DNA of 64,000 nt from Hyphomicrobium sp. (GCF_019744875.1 NZ_JAIETU010000002.1:496001-560000), one strand, 5' to 3'; positions 18,878 through 27,715 are shown, counted from the stretch's first letter. The notes: a model not told the origin generated them from the letters alone. A program made the numbers and translations.

Positions 18878-19291
18878 CTACTCAGCCCGATTTGGGATAT
18901 CCGCCGGCTCACGACGATCAGTTTCCAACACGCCACGCGTCACGAACCAAAGCCAATGCCACTCTGGATCACCACCGCCCGCCTCTAGCCATTCCGCGAC
19001 AATCGCATCCGCGACCTCCTCGTTCGACGAGCCGTATTGCGTTTGCTCGACCCAATTGAGAGGACCTTCGTCGGCATGGCGCACGGCAACCGCACCAGCT
19101 TCGAGGAGGCGCAATACGCATAGCCGCACGAACTCCGCAAGCTCGTCCCCATCGAAGCCGAATGTTCGGCCGCCGGGAACTATTCGCCAAAGGCTCTCAC
19201 CGTCGCTATCGATGTAGTAAGATATCGTTTCGATATAATTCGAGACGGTATCCTCAGGTGCATCGCGACGACTGCGCTTCATCTCAATCAT
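18878..19291 (-). CDS. Orphan immunity-like protein
   Basis: 137 aa from MIEMKRSRRD; 'FVRLCVLRLLEAGAVAVRHADEGPLNWVEQTQYGSSNEEVADAIVAEWLEAGGGDPEWHWLWFVTRGVLETDRR'; acidic; in the toxin-immunity array. Confidence 0.7.
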   Translation of the reverse strand: MIEMKRSRRDAPEDTVSNYIETISYYIDSDGESLWRIVPGGRTFGFDGDELAEFVRLCVLRLLEAGAVAVRHADEGPLNWVEQTQYGSSNEEVADAIVAEWLEAGGGDPEWHWLWFVTRGVLETDRREPADIPNRAE

Positions 19292-19392
19292 TGCAGGATA
19301 CTCGCTCCAGCATTGAAGGCTCGAACACCCGAACACGTCATTGGTGTCGCACGCTTGTCGTTTGGGATGCCTGCCTCCGGCAGGACACTTCG

Positions 19393-19433
19393 CGTTCGCT
19401 CGTCAGCGCTTCGATCTGATCGAGGTCGGGGCG
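19393..19433 (-). repeat. Portal-gene remnant B' ('RPDLDQIEALTSERE')
   Basis: About 40 nt, few mismatches, to portal gene 20484-20524; begins two codons after the stop of the 19437 ORF. Confidence 0.9.
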
Positions 19434-19436
19434 TGA

Positions 19437-19673
19437 CTAGTCGCTTTCATACTCATCGGGGAACCCCAGAAATACTTCTCGAAGCTCCTCATTACCCAAG
19501 TCACCGAGCTGATTGCTCAGTTCGTCATATTCGTGCGGCTCAAAAAAGCCCCACTCCATCAATGCCGCGAGATAACCTTTCCAGAGAAGAGTGACTGTGT
19601 CGCTGTTACTGCGACGCCTGAGGTGGATGGAAATGCGGCTCAGCATTTCCTCTTTAGTCGGGACGCTTGCCAT
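19437..19673 (-). CDS. Predicted cognate immunity protein for the portal-fused toxin
   Basis: 78 aa acidic protein (MASVPTKEEMLSR...LREVFLGFPDEYESD); starts 3 nt after the portal-toxin stop codon; lower local GC. Confidence 0.65.
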   Translation of the reverse strand: MASVPTKEEMLSRISIHLRRRSNSDTVTLLWKGYLAALMEWGFFEPHEYDELSNQLGDLGNEELREVFLGFPDEYESD

Positions 19674-19676
19674 GAC

Positions 19677-21602
19677 TCACGGTTTCCTCACTGTTGATAT
19701 AGGTCCTTGGGGGGTGAATATCGTAATACTATCTATTCCGCCTTTTTGGGCATCGACACCGAACGCGCGCTTAATGGCCCGCTCTGCCACATCACGTGTC
19801 ATTCCCGCCTGATCTCTGGCGTTGACGACAATGTCTCGCGCCTGACCGCGTGCGTCCAGGATTCGACTCGATATTGCAGATGATAATCCCTCTTCATCCG
19901 TTCTCTTGACACCCGATACCGTTTTTAGCTCATGGGGCTTGCCGTTCAGTTTCACATCCGGTGTCCGCCCAGCGCCTCTCGGTACAATCTCCACTTCGTT
20001 GCCGAGGTCGCGCATCTCCTCGAAGAAGCGCCGCTCGTCTGGGGTCACGTCGTCCAGCTTGCCAGTGATTTTTCCCGGCGTAGGCTTCTTCGTAAGAAAG
20101 TCAGGGAGCTTTTCCGGAACCTTCGGTTTGGCTGCCAAAAGACGACGCGCCAATTCCTGAAGAAGCTTAGCTCTATTGGCGACTTGAGTTCCCGCTTCGG
20201 TTGGCTTCTTTCTTCGCGGCGCGCCGACGCCGCTCGCGACGCTCGTGCCGAGGCGACTGCCGCTTCCACCACCTGATCCGCCGCCCTCGTCCACCCACTG
20301 GCCGCCGTCGGCGTCGCCGCGAGGCGCGCGGGCTTGGTCGGGGCGATACTTTCTTAAAACGGACGATTGTTCGCTTTCCGTCGCAGCGGGCGGCGGCTCT
20401 TCGAGGGGCGTGTAGCCGACTGCCGCGCGCTTCTCGTTCAAGGTGAGGAAGCTCACCTTTTCGATGCGAGCCCACAAGGCCTCACGCTCGCTCGTCAGCG
20501 CCTCGATCTGGTCGAGGTCGGGACGCAACTCTAGCGACGTATTCCAAGCAGGCGCCAGCCACGACGCCAGCGCCTTCGCCGTACGCGTGACGAGAGGCAG
20601 CACGGTACTTCTCCAGAAGGCGCGCTGCGCTTCCTGGTAGTTGGAAAACGTGTTGTCGCCCGGGATGCCGAGCAGCATCGGGGGCACGCCAAACGCCAAC
20701 GCGATCTCGCGCGCGGCCCCGTTGCGCGCCGCGATGAAGTCCATGTCCTTGGGCGAGAGCGACAGCGGCTTCCAGTCGAGACCGCCCTCCAAGAGCAGCG
20801 GACGCCCGGCGCGCTTCGGGCCCTGGAAGCCATCCTCCAGCTCGGCCTTCAGACGCTCGAACTGCTCAGGCGACATGCGCCCGTCAGCGCCGCCGTAGAC
20901 GAGCGCGCCCGAGGGCCGCGCGGAATTGTCGAGCAGCGCCTTGTTCCAGCGGCCGGCCGTGTTGTGGATGTCGATGGCCTGCGCCGCGGCCTCGATGGGG
21001 CTCATACCGTAGTGGTCGTTGACCGGATGGAACAGGCGCACGTGCAGGATCGCGCGCACGCCCGAAACCGGCTCCTCCTCGAAGTGGATCGTGCGCCCGC
21101 CGCACGTGTACTCGTAGGCCTCGGGCCATCCCTCGGCGCCGGGCACCACCTTCATGCGGTCGGGGCGCAGTGCGTGCAGCTCACGGAGCTTGCCGTCGAG
21201 TGCGACCGCTTCCACATAGGCATTGCCGGCGACGAGCAGGTAGCCATACCAGGCTTCGAGAAAATCCGTGCCGGTCTGGTCGAGGCTCGGGCGCGCAAGG
21301 AGATCGAGCAGCGGATGATGCTCCTGCTCGTCGTCGCCTTCATAGAGGAGGAGCGGCACGGAGGCGGCGGCCTCTGCGATCATGCGCACGGCGCGGTAGA
21401 CGATGGCGTTCTGCATGAAGCCTTCGCGGGCGAAGGCCTCGTAGTCGCGCGGCGTCCACACCGGGCGGCCGAGCGTTTCGAGCAGGATGAGCGGACCGGT
21501 GGCGCTGGCCTTCTCTTCGTGCGCGACGGCGCTGCGCAAGGCAGCATCTGGCATCGCCGGGCGAGACCAAAGTCCCGCCAGCGTCTCAAGAATACGCGGC
21601 AT
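19677..21602 (-). CDS. GTA gp3-like portal protein with C-terminal polymorphic-toxin-like nuclease domain
   Basis: Portal: 'YEAFAREGFMQNAIVYRAVRMIAEAAASVPLLLYEG...GMSPIEAAAQAIDIHNTAGRWNKALLDNSARPSGALVY...FGVPPMLLGIPGDNTFSNYQEAQRAFW'. Linker 'RPDQARAPRGDADGGQWVDEGGGSGGGS'. C-term 'TPDERRFFEEMRDLGNEVEIVPRGAGRTPDVKLNGKPHELKTVSG...GQARDIVVNARDQAGM'. Confidence 0.9.
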   Translation of the reverse strand: MPRILETLAGLWSRPAMPDAALRSAVAHEEKASATGPLILLETLGRPVWTPRDYEAFAREGFMQNAIVYRAVRMIAEAAASVPLLLYEGDDEQEHHPLLDLLARPSLDQTGTDFLEAWYGYLLVAGNAYVEAVALDGKLRELHALRPDRMKVVPGAEGWPEAYEYTCGGRTIHFEEEPVSGVRAILHVRLFHPVNDHYGMSPIEAAAQAIDIHNTAGRWNKALLDNSARPSGALVYGGADGRMSPEQFERLKAELEDGFQGPKRAGRPLLLEGGLDWKPLSLSPKDMDFIAARNGAAREIALAFGVPPMLLGIPGDNTFSNYQEAQRAFWRSTVLPLVTRTAKALASWLAPAWNTSLELRPDLDQIEALTSEREALWARIEKVSFLTLNEKRAAVGYTPLEEPPPAATESEQSSVLRKYRPDQARAPRGDADGGQWVDEGGGSGGGSGSRLGTSVASGVGAPRRKKPTEAGTQVANRAKLLQELARRLLAAKPKVPEKLPDFLTKKPTPGKITGKLDDVTPDERRFFEEMRDLGNEVEIVPRGAGRTPDVKLNGKPHELKTVSGVKRTDEEGLSSAISSRILDARGQARDIVVNARDQAGMTRDVAERAIKRAFGVDAQKGGIDSITIFTPQGPISTVRKP

Positions 21603-21701
21603 GCAGGAGTCCTTCGTGAGATGGGCAGCAGGGCAGCCGGCAGCGGGCAGCAGAGCAATCGCGATTTCCGGCTGCCTGTTGCCTGCTGCCCGTTGCCTAC
21701 T

Positions 21702-23198
21702 TCAAAGTTGCCGGATGGACGGTGCGGCGGCGCGGTCGAGCATCAGATCCGTAATGGCCCAGACCAGCGCATCGACGCGGTCGGGGCTGCGGCCGCGAGA
21801 CAATCCGTCGGCGCCGAAGGCGAGCATCTGTTCTTCGAGTGTCGCGTGCAGGCCCACATGCGCGATGCGGCCCTCGGCGTAGAGCGCGGCCACCGGCTCG
21901 GCGCGCAGCCACTTGCCGCGCGTGGCGCGCACGGTGCGCACCGCGACCGTCTCGTCGATCTGGCGAAGTATTGCGATCACGAGATCGCCGCCCTGGTTGA
22001 CCTCGGCCACGACGCGATCGGCCATGAACTCCTGATAGGCCCGCACGGCGGCGCGTGCCCAGACGTGCGGCTCGCGGCCCTGCAATGAACGGTCGGCCGC
22101 GATGTAGGCGCGCCCGTCCGCGCCGAGCCCGGCCACGACAATTCCGCACGCGTCCGAGTTGGCGGTCGCAGTCACCGGCGGATCGACGGCGACGACGATG
22201 CTCGTCAGCTCCGGACATTCCTTGACGCGATGGCGCTCAATCCAGTCGCGGCGCCACAGGCTGCCGGACTGCTCGTCGACGATCTCGCCCATCAGCTCCT
22301 GCCGGCCGAGCGCGGTGCCCGCATAGCGCCGCTCCATTTCCGCAATGAAGGCCGGCGCCAGATGCGCGGCGTTGGCGACTGTGGCCGCGCGCGTGATGAC
22401 GGTCGCGGGATCAGCCATGATCGCCTTCAACATCGGCAGCGGGCGCGGCGTCGTCGTCACCGCGATCGACGGGGACGATCCGAGACGCATGCCGAACTGA
22501 AGCATGTCCCAGGTCTCCTCGGCGCGACGCCACTTGGCGAGCTCATCGCACCATGCCGCATCGAATTGCGGCCCGCGCAGACTGTCCGGATCCTCGGCCG
22601 AGAACATCTGCGCGATGCTCCCGTTCGGCCAGACGAGCTGGGCCTTCGTAATCTCAAGCTCGGGGCGCTCGCCATCGGCATGGATCGCGAGCAGGCCCGA
22701 GACGCCATCGATCATCACGCGCCGCACATCGCCCAGCGTTTCGCCGATCAGGGCGATGCGGCGCGCAGGCTCCGCTCCGAGCGGGGCGATGCCGAGCGCC
22801 TTGGCGCGCACCCACTCGGCGCCCGCCCGCGTCTTGCCCGCGCCGCGCCCGCCGAGGATCAGCCAGACGCGCCAGTCGCCGCCACCGGCAGCGTTGCGCG
22901 GGGGAAGCTGATCATCGCGCGCCCAGACCTGCCAGTCGCCGAGAATGAACGCGAGCGTCTCAAGATCGAGACCCGCCAGGACCTCGGGCAATCGGCCCGC
23001 CTCCGCCGAGGCGTTCAAGACGCTCCGCAATTTCGCGGCGCATGCGCTCCGCATCGGTTCCGGCCGCGCTTCTGGCGCGGCTTGCTCCCCGGTTGTCTTC
23101 CAATTCAGCGACGGCCTCCGTGACCTTCTCGAAGTTGCTGATAAGGGTCGCGAGGGCGCGGCTTTCGCGCTCCTCGTCCTGGGCCGAACGGTCCTCAC
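21702..23198 (-). CDS. GTA gp2-like large terminase (start possibly internal, about 23054)
   Basis: Walker A 'LILGGRGAGKTRAGAEWVRAKALG', 'RIALIGETLGDVRRVMIDGVSGLLAIH', 'FDAAWCDELAKWRRAEETWDMLQFGMRLG'. Confidence 0.95.
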   Translation of the reverse strand: MRTVRPRTRSAKAAPSRPLSATSRRSRRPSLNWKTTGEQAAPEARPEPMRSACAAKLRSVLNASAEAGRLPEVLAGLDLETLAFILGDWQVWARDDQLPPRNAAGGGDWRVWLILGGRGAGKTRAGAEWVRAKALGIAPLGAEPARRIALIGETLGDVRRVMIDGVSGLLAIHADGERPELEITKAQLVWPNGSIAQMFSAEDPDSLRGPQFDAAWCDELAKWRRAEETWDMLQFGMRLGSSPSIAVTTTPRPLPMLKAIMADPATVITRAATVANAAHLAPAFIAEMERRYAGTALGRQELMGEIVDEQSGSLWRRDWIERHRVKECPELTSIVVAVDPPVTATANSDACGIVVAGLGADGRAYIAADRSLQGREPHVWARAAVRAYQEFMADRVVAEVNQGGDLVIAILRQIDETVAVRTVRATRGKWLRAEPVAALYAEGRIAHVGLHATLEEQMLAFGADGLSRGRSPDRVDALVWAITDLMLDRAAAPSIRQL

Positions 23199-23559
23199 CG
23201 CTCGCCATGCGTTTCTCCATATGCTCGAGCTTCACTGTGATGGCGCGATAGAGGCGCGCGATGACGGCCCTCTGCGCGGTCTTGGTCGGCAGCGCGCCGC
23301 GCGGCTTGGCGGCGTTTGACGGTGTTGCGAGGGCGGCGGATGCGCTCTCAGGCTGGGCCGGAGCGGCCACGCCTGGCGTTGAGGCCTTGCTACGCCTGCC
23401 CGGTTTGGGCCCAGGGGACCGCGCCCAACCCTCCTTCTTGGCTTTCGCGCCGATGCGTTGCGGTGTCAGGCCGAAGCGAGCGGCGATGTCCTTGAGGGGC
23501 ACCGAGCCGTCGGCGTACGCGAGGCGCACCTCGGCCCACGTTTCGTCGCCGACCTGCAT
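22960..23559 (-). CDS. Small-terminase-like (gp1 position) HTH protein
   Basis: 'WAEVRLAYADGSVPLKDIAARFGLTPQRIGAKAKKEGW' HTH; first gene of cluster, overlaps terminase. Confidence 0.7.
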   Translation of the reverse strand: MQVGDETWAEVRLAYADGSVPLKDIAARFGLTPQRIGAKAKKEGWARSPGPKPGRRSKASTPGVAAPAQPESASAALATPSNAAKPRGALPTKTAQRAVIARLYRAITVKLEHMEKRMASGEDRSAQDEERESRALATLISNFEKVTEAVAELEDNRGASRARSAAGTDAERMRREIAERLERLGGGGPIARGPGGSRS

Positions 23560-24022
23560 GCCGCCGCCACACCGCTTGGTTTCGTGTTCAAATTTTCAGG
23601 AGAGGAGCGCTGTTCAAGCGCGAAATCTGGGCCTTCGCGGACGTAAGCCGTCCCGATGCGAGATGCCGACACATGATCCCGCGCAACTTCGCGCCAGACA
23701 CAAGTTCGACCATGCCAAAATACTACATAACGACCGTTGCGCTGTCAAATACTTTTGGCGACATGCGCACGTTTTATTTGCCTGGTCTTCTTTTTATCAG
23801 AATAACTACTTCGATTACTCAACACGCCAGAATAGATCGGTGTCTTGCCGCGGGGATATCTTTCAGGCGCCACGCAAAAATCCCGTGCGAATCCAAGCGT
23901 CGGAGCGCGATGTTTGCGCTGCGCCGCCTTCCGGTGGGCGCATAAATAACCATAATGCGGGGCGATGATTTGAGTCCCGCCGCGGCACCGGAGCCTGCGG
24001 CGCTCATGGTGTTTCGTCTCCG

Positions 24023-26359
24023 GTGTGTTTTTTGACCGGCGTGTTCGATCGGCAAAACGGGGCGGCAGGCTTGAGCGACTGGTTCTTCAAGCGCGGACGA
24101 CGCGACGGCATCGACTGGATGGCGCTCGACTCGCGCCTCGATTCCTCCGTGTCCGAGTTCTGGTCGCGCGCCAAGGATATCTGGGACGCGGGCTCGAGCT
24201 TCTTTGCGCGCTTCAAGCTCACGGGCGGCAAACGCCTCGCCAGCGAAGCAGCCTCCGAGTGCCTGACGCTTGCGGTGGGTGGCTTCTTCGTTCTCTACGC
24301 GCTCGCGCTCCCCGCCTTCCTCGATTTCGACGAAGGGCGCTTTCTCACCGGCCAGTACAGCGTGAAGTTTCTCGACGCGGCCGGCAACGAGATCGGCCAG
24401 CGCGGCATTCTGCATAACGATGCGGTGCCGCTCGAGGAAATTCCCGACGCCATCATCAAGGCCACGCTCGCAACCGAAGACCGGCGCTTCTTCGAGCATT
24501 TCGGCATCGACGTGCTCGGCACGGCGCGCGCGCTCGTCGAGAACCTGCGCGCCAACGACGTGGTGCAGGGCGGCTCGTCGCTGTCGCAGCAGCTCGCCAA
24601 GAACCTGTTCCTCTCGTCGGAGCGCTCGATCGACCGCAAGATCAAGGAAGCGTTTCTCGCGCTCCTACTCGAGACACGGTTCACCAAGCGCGAGATCCTG
24701 AAGCTCTATCTCGACCGCGCCTATCTCGGCGGCGGCGCGTTCGGTGTCGAAGCGGCGGCGCAGTTTTACTTCGGCAAGTCGGTGCGCGAGGTGAACCTCG
24801 CCGAAGCCGCCATGATGGCGGGCCTCTACAAAGCCCCCACGAAGTATGCCCCGCACGTCAACCTGCCGGCTTCGCGCGCGCGCACAAACGAAGTGCTGCA
24901 GAACCTGGTCGAGGCGGGCTTCTACACGGCCGCGCAGGTTCACGAAGCGCGTCTCCACCCCGCGCAGATCGTCGAGACGCGCGCGACCACCAGTCCGGAC
25001 TGGTTCCTCGACTGGGCGTACGAGGAGGTGCAGCGCCTCACGGAAGGCAAGAACCAGTACGTTCTGACCGCGCGCACGACTGTCGATCTCACGCTCCAGA
25101 AGCAGGCCGACGAAGCGCTCGTCACCTTCCTTAAGCAGCGCGGCCGCAGCCTGCGCATCAACTCCGGCGCCCTCGTCGCCATGGAACCGGACGGCGCCGT
25201 GCGCGCGCTCGTCGGCGGCCCGGACTACGGCGAGAGCCAGTTCAACCGCGCCACGCATGCGCGCCGCCAGCCGGGCTCGTCGTTCAAGATCTACGTCTAC
25301 GCCGCCGCACTCGAAAACGGATACAAGCCGGACACCGTCGTGCGCGATGCGTCGCGCACCTGCGGCCGGTGGCACCCCCAGAACTATGGCGGCAGCCATG
25401 GCGGCGGGGGACGCATGCCGCTCTGGATGGCGCTCGCGAAATCGCTCAACACGGTCGCGGCCGAGCTGTCCTTCGCCGTCGGGCGCGAGAAGGTGATCGA
25501 GATGACGCAGCGGCTCGGCATCACCGGCATCCGCAAGACCTGCTCGATGGCGCTCGGTGACTATGGCATCACGCCGCTCGAGCACACGGGCGGCCTCGCC
25601 ACGTTCATCAACGGCGGCAAGAGCGCGCGCCCGTTCGCCATCCTCGACGTGGTCAACTCGCGGGGCGAGATGGTCTACAGCCGCGAGACGGACGAGCCCG
25701 AGCCCGCGCAGATCGTGCCCGTCAACGTGGCCGAAGGCATGAACCAGATGATGCGGCGCGTCGTGACGGACGGCACCGCGCAGAAAGCCTCGCTCGACTT
25801 CACCAACGTCGTCGGCAAGACGGGTACGAGCTCCGGTCCCAAGGACGTCTGGTTCGTCGGCGCCACCGGCAAGTATGTCGGATCGGTCTGGCTGGGTAAC
25901 GACGACAACCGGCCCATGGCGGGCGGCAACACGGGCGGCCAGCTTGCCGCGCCGCTGTGGCACTCGTTCATGTCGGTCGCGCATCGCGACATGAACATTC
26001 CCAACATTCCCGGCCTCGAGCCGCATCCGGTGCAAGTCGCCGAAGCGCAGCGGATCGCCGAGTTCAAGCGTGCAAACCCGACGGCGGCGGCCGATGGGGA
26101 CGGCTCGAAAGGTGTTTCACCGACGATGACCGCGCAGGCGCGCGACGCGTTGAAGCGCATCACGACCGCGTTGCGCAAAGCCGCCGGTGTCGCCGAACCG
26201 ACCACCGCGCCGCAACACACCCCGATCGACGGGCGGCCCGCCGGCCCCGCTACGCCGCCGCGCGGCGACCGCGCCGAACTCGACACGCGCGGCAAGCCGG
26301 CCGCTCTCGCGTCTCAATCCGGCGCGCGATCGCCGCTCTCACCCGCGGGCGTTCCCTGA
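24023..26359 (+). CDS. Penicillin-binding protein 1A family (transglycosylase/transpeptidase)
   Basis: 'ATEDRRFFEHFGIDVLGTARALVENLRANDVVQGGSSLSQQLAKNLFLSSERS' and 'QPGSSFKIYVY', 'GKTGTSSGPKDVWFVG'. Confidence 0.95.
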   Translation: MCFLTGVFDRQNGAAGLSDWFFKRGRRDGIDWMALDSRLDSSVSEFWSRAKDIWDAGSSFFARFKLTGGKRLASEAASECLTLAVGGFFVLYALALPAFLDFDEGRFLTGQYSVKFLDAAGNEIGQRGILHNDAVPLEEIPDAIIKATLATEDRRFFEHFGIDVLGTARALVENLRANDVVQGGSSLSQQLAKNLFLSSERSIDRKIKEAFLALLLETRFTKREILKLYLDRAYLGGGAFGVEAAAQFYFGKSVREVNLAEAAMMAGLYKAPTKYAPHVNLPASRARTNEVLQNLVEAGFYTAAQVHEARLHPAQIVETRATTSPDWFLDWAYEEVQRLTEGKNQYVLTARTTVDLTLQKQADEALVTFLKQRGRSLRINSGALVAMEPDGAVRALVGGPDYGESQFNRATHARRQPGSSFKIYVYAAALENGYKPDTVVRDASRTCGRWHPQNYGGSHGGGGRMPLWMALAKSLNTVAAELSFAVGREKVIEMTQRLGITGIRKTCSMALGDYGITPLEHTGGLATFINGGKSARPFAILDVVNSRGEMVYSRETDEPEPAQIVPVNVAEGMNQMMRRVVTDGTAQKASLDFTNVVGKTGTSSGPKDVWFVGATGKYVGSVWLGNDDNRPMAGGNTGGQLAAPLWHSFMSVAHRDMNIPNIPGLEPHPVQVAEAQRIAEFKRANPTAAADGDGSKGVSPTMTAQARDALKRITTALRKAAGVAEPTTAPQHTPIDGRPAGPATPPRGDRAELDTRGKPAALASQSGARSPLSPAGVP

Positions 26360-26362
26360 TCC

Positions 26363-27028
26363 ATGGCAACCTCCACGCTTCGATCGCGCATCACGTTCAA
26401 CGCTCTGTCCTTCGCGCTCCACCGGCTGCGCAAGCGCGTTGCCGCATTGGTCGCCTACACCACCGACTGGGCGCTCTTCATCGGTGTCGTGCTGATCCTC
26501 GGGCTCGGGTCGAGCTGGTACATGGTGGAGCGCGGATCCTCGCTGACCACAGTCACGGTCGGGCCGTGGGTCTCCTGGACGTCGGCGGGGCGGCCGGACG
26601 CCGATCCCTATACGCGCGCCAACGCCGCGCGCCTCGGCATCATGCCGCTCACCACCGCCGTTTCGCAGACCTACGTCGCGCGCGTGGATGACGAAGGCCG
26701 CGCGCTGCATTCGTCCTGCCACTATGCGGTCGAAGGGCACGAGGCGACCGGCTTCTGGTGGAGCCTCGCTGTCTACGACGCGCAGGGGCGCATGATCCCG
26801 AACACGCTCGGACGCTTTGCGTTCACGAGCGACACGGTCGCCGTCAATTCAGACGGCAGCTATCTCGTGGCGCTGTCGCGCGACGCCAATCCAGGCAACT
26901 GGCTCCCCGTCGGCGGCGCGGGCAAGCTCGTGCTGGTGTTCACGGTCATCGATCTCGACACGCGCACGATCTCGCAGGACGGCGAAATCGACCAGCTCGC
27001 GCCGACCATCGTGCGGAAGGCGTGCTAG
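26363..27028 (+). CDS. DUF1214-domain protein
   Basis: 'VGPWVSWTSAGRPDADPYTRANAARLGIMPLTTAVSQTYVARVDDEGRAL...CHYAVEGHEATGFWWSLAVYDAQG'. Confidence 0.85.
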   Translation: MATSTLRSRITFNALSFALHRLRKRVAALVAYTTDWALFIGVVLILGLGSSWYMVERGSSLTTVTVGPWVSWTSAGRPDADPYTRANAARLGIMPLTTAVSQTYVARVDDEGRALHSSCHYAVEGHEATGFWWSLAVYDAQGRMIPNTLGRFAFTSDTVAVNSDGSYLVALSRDANPGNWLPVGGAGKLVLVFTVIDLDTRTISQDGEIDQLAPTIVRKAC

Positions 27029-27133
27029 CGCCATGATCGAGACATTCGCCCCATCGAGCACCCAGGTTCCGAGCGAAGCTTGCTCCTGCGTGTGCCGGCA
27101 ACAGCCGCGCGCTTCGGAGGCAGGACACTCGCC

Positions 27134-27715
27134 ATGCTGAAGCGCCTCTGGACCCGCATCACCTCGATCAACGTGCCGCTGGCCGCCGCCGCGGTGTTCG
27201 CGAGCGGCATCCTCCACATCCTGGCGACGCTCGCGACGCCGATGCTGACGCCGACGTCCGCCTATGGCCGCCTGGCCGGGGATCTGCCGGAAAACTCCAT
27301 GGAACTCCTGCCGGACATCACGCCGGACACGCAGCCGCTGCCGTTCATGTCGTCGGACGCGCGCTATGCGATGTGCCGGTTCGACACCACCGATGGGGCC
27401 GTCAGCATCACGGCCGTGCTTCCCGATCCGGGCTGGGTGCTCGCGCTCTACTCACCGGCAGGCGACAACTTCTTCACGTCCGTGGCCGGTCCGGGCCGCA
27501 GGCCGGAAGTGTCGTTGCTGATTGTGCCGGGCGAATCCGCCTGGCGTCCCGCCGTCCAGCCGGACGCAAACCTCGAAGGGACGGCGCTCACGCTGCATGC
27601 CAACGAAGGGCTCGCCGTGCTGCGTGCGCCGGATCGCGGCGAAGCCTACAGCACGCGTGCGCTCGCTCAGCTCAAGCGCGCGAAGTGCCATTACCGGCGC
27701 ACCGCCGCGCGGTAG
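27134..27715 (+). CDS. DUF1254-like membrane-anchored protein
   Basis: N-terminal TM, 'ILHILATLATPMLTPTSAYGRL'; paired with DUF1214 gene. Confidence 0.8.
   Translation: MLKRLWTRITSINVPLAAAAVFASGILHILATLATPMLTPTSAYGRLAGDLPENSMELLPDITPDTQPLPFMSSDARYAMCRFDTTDGAVSITAVLPDPGWVLALYSPAGDNFFTSVAGPGRRPEVSLLIVPGESAWRPAVQPDANLEGTALTLHANEGLAVLRAPDRGEAYSTRALAQLKRAKCHYRRTAAR

Larger units (their letters stand above)
5330..23559 (-). mobile_element. RcGTA-like gene transfer agent structural cluster (single-strand operon-like)
   Basis: Gene order small-terminase-like, terminase, portal, [toxin/immunity], protease, capsid, connector, adaptor, gp8, gp9, gp10, gp10.1, gp11, gp12, gp13, gp14, gp15 matches RcGTA gp1-gp15; no integrase, repressor or replication genes; GC similar to flanks. 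Confidence 0.88.

Noticed and set aside
18754-18936. 60-aa ORF as a real gene
   Set aside because: Its N-terminal part is out-of-frame sequence of the upstream immunity gene and its C-terminal part is a portal-gene scar; treated as a remnant
5330-23559. Complete active temperate prophage
   Set aside because: No integrase, repressor, replication genes or att-like flanking repeats noticed; gene content and order match the GTA structural cluster instead
24665-26035. 456-aa minus-strand ORF opposite the PBP1 gene
   Set aside because: Antisense GC-rich shadow ORF
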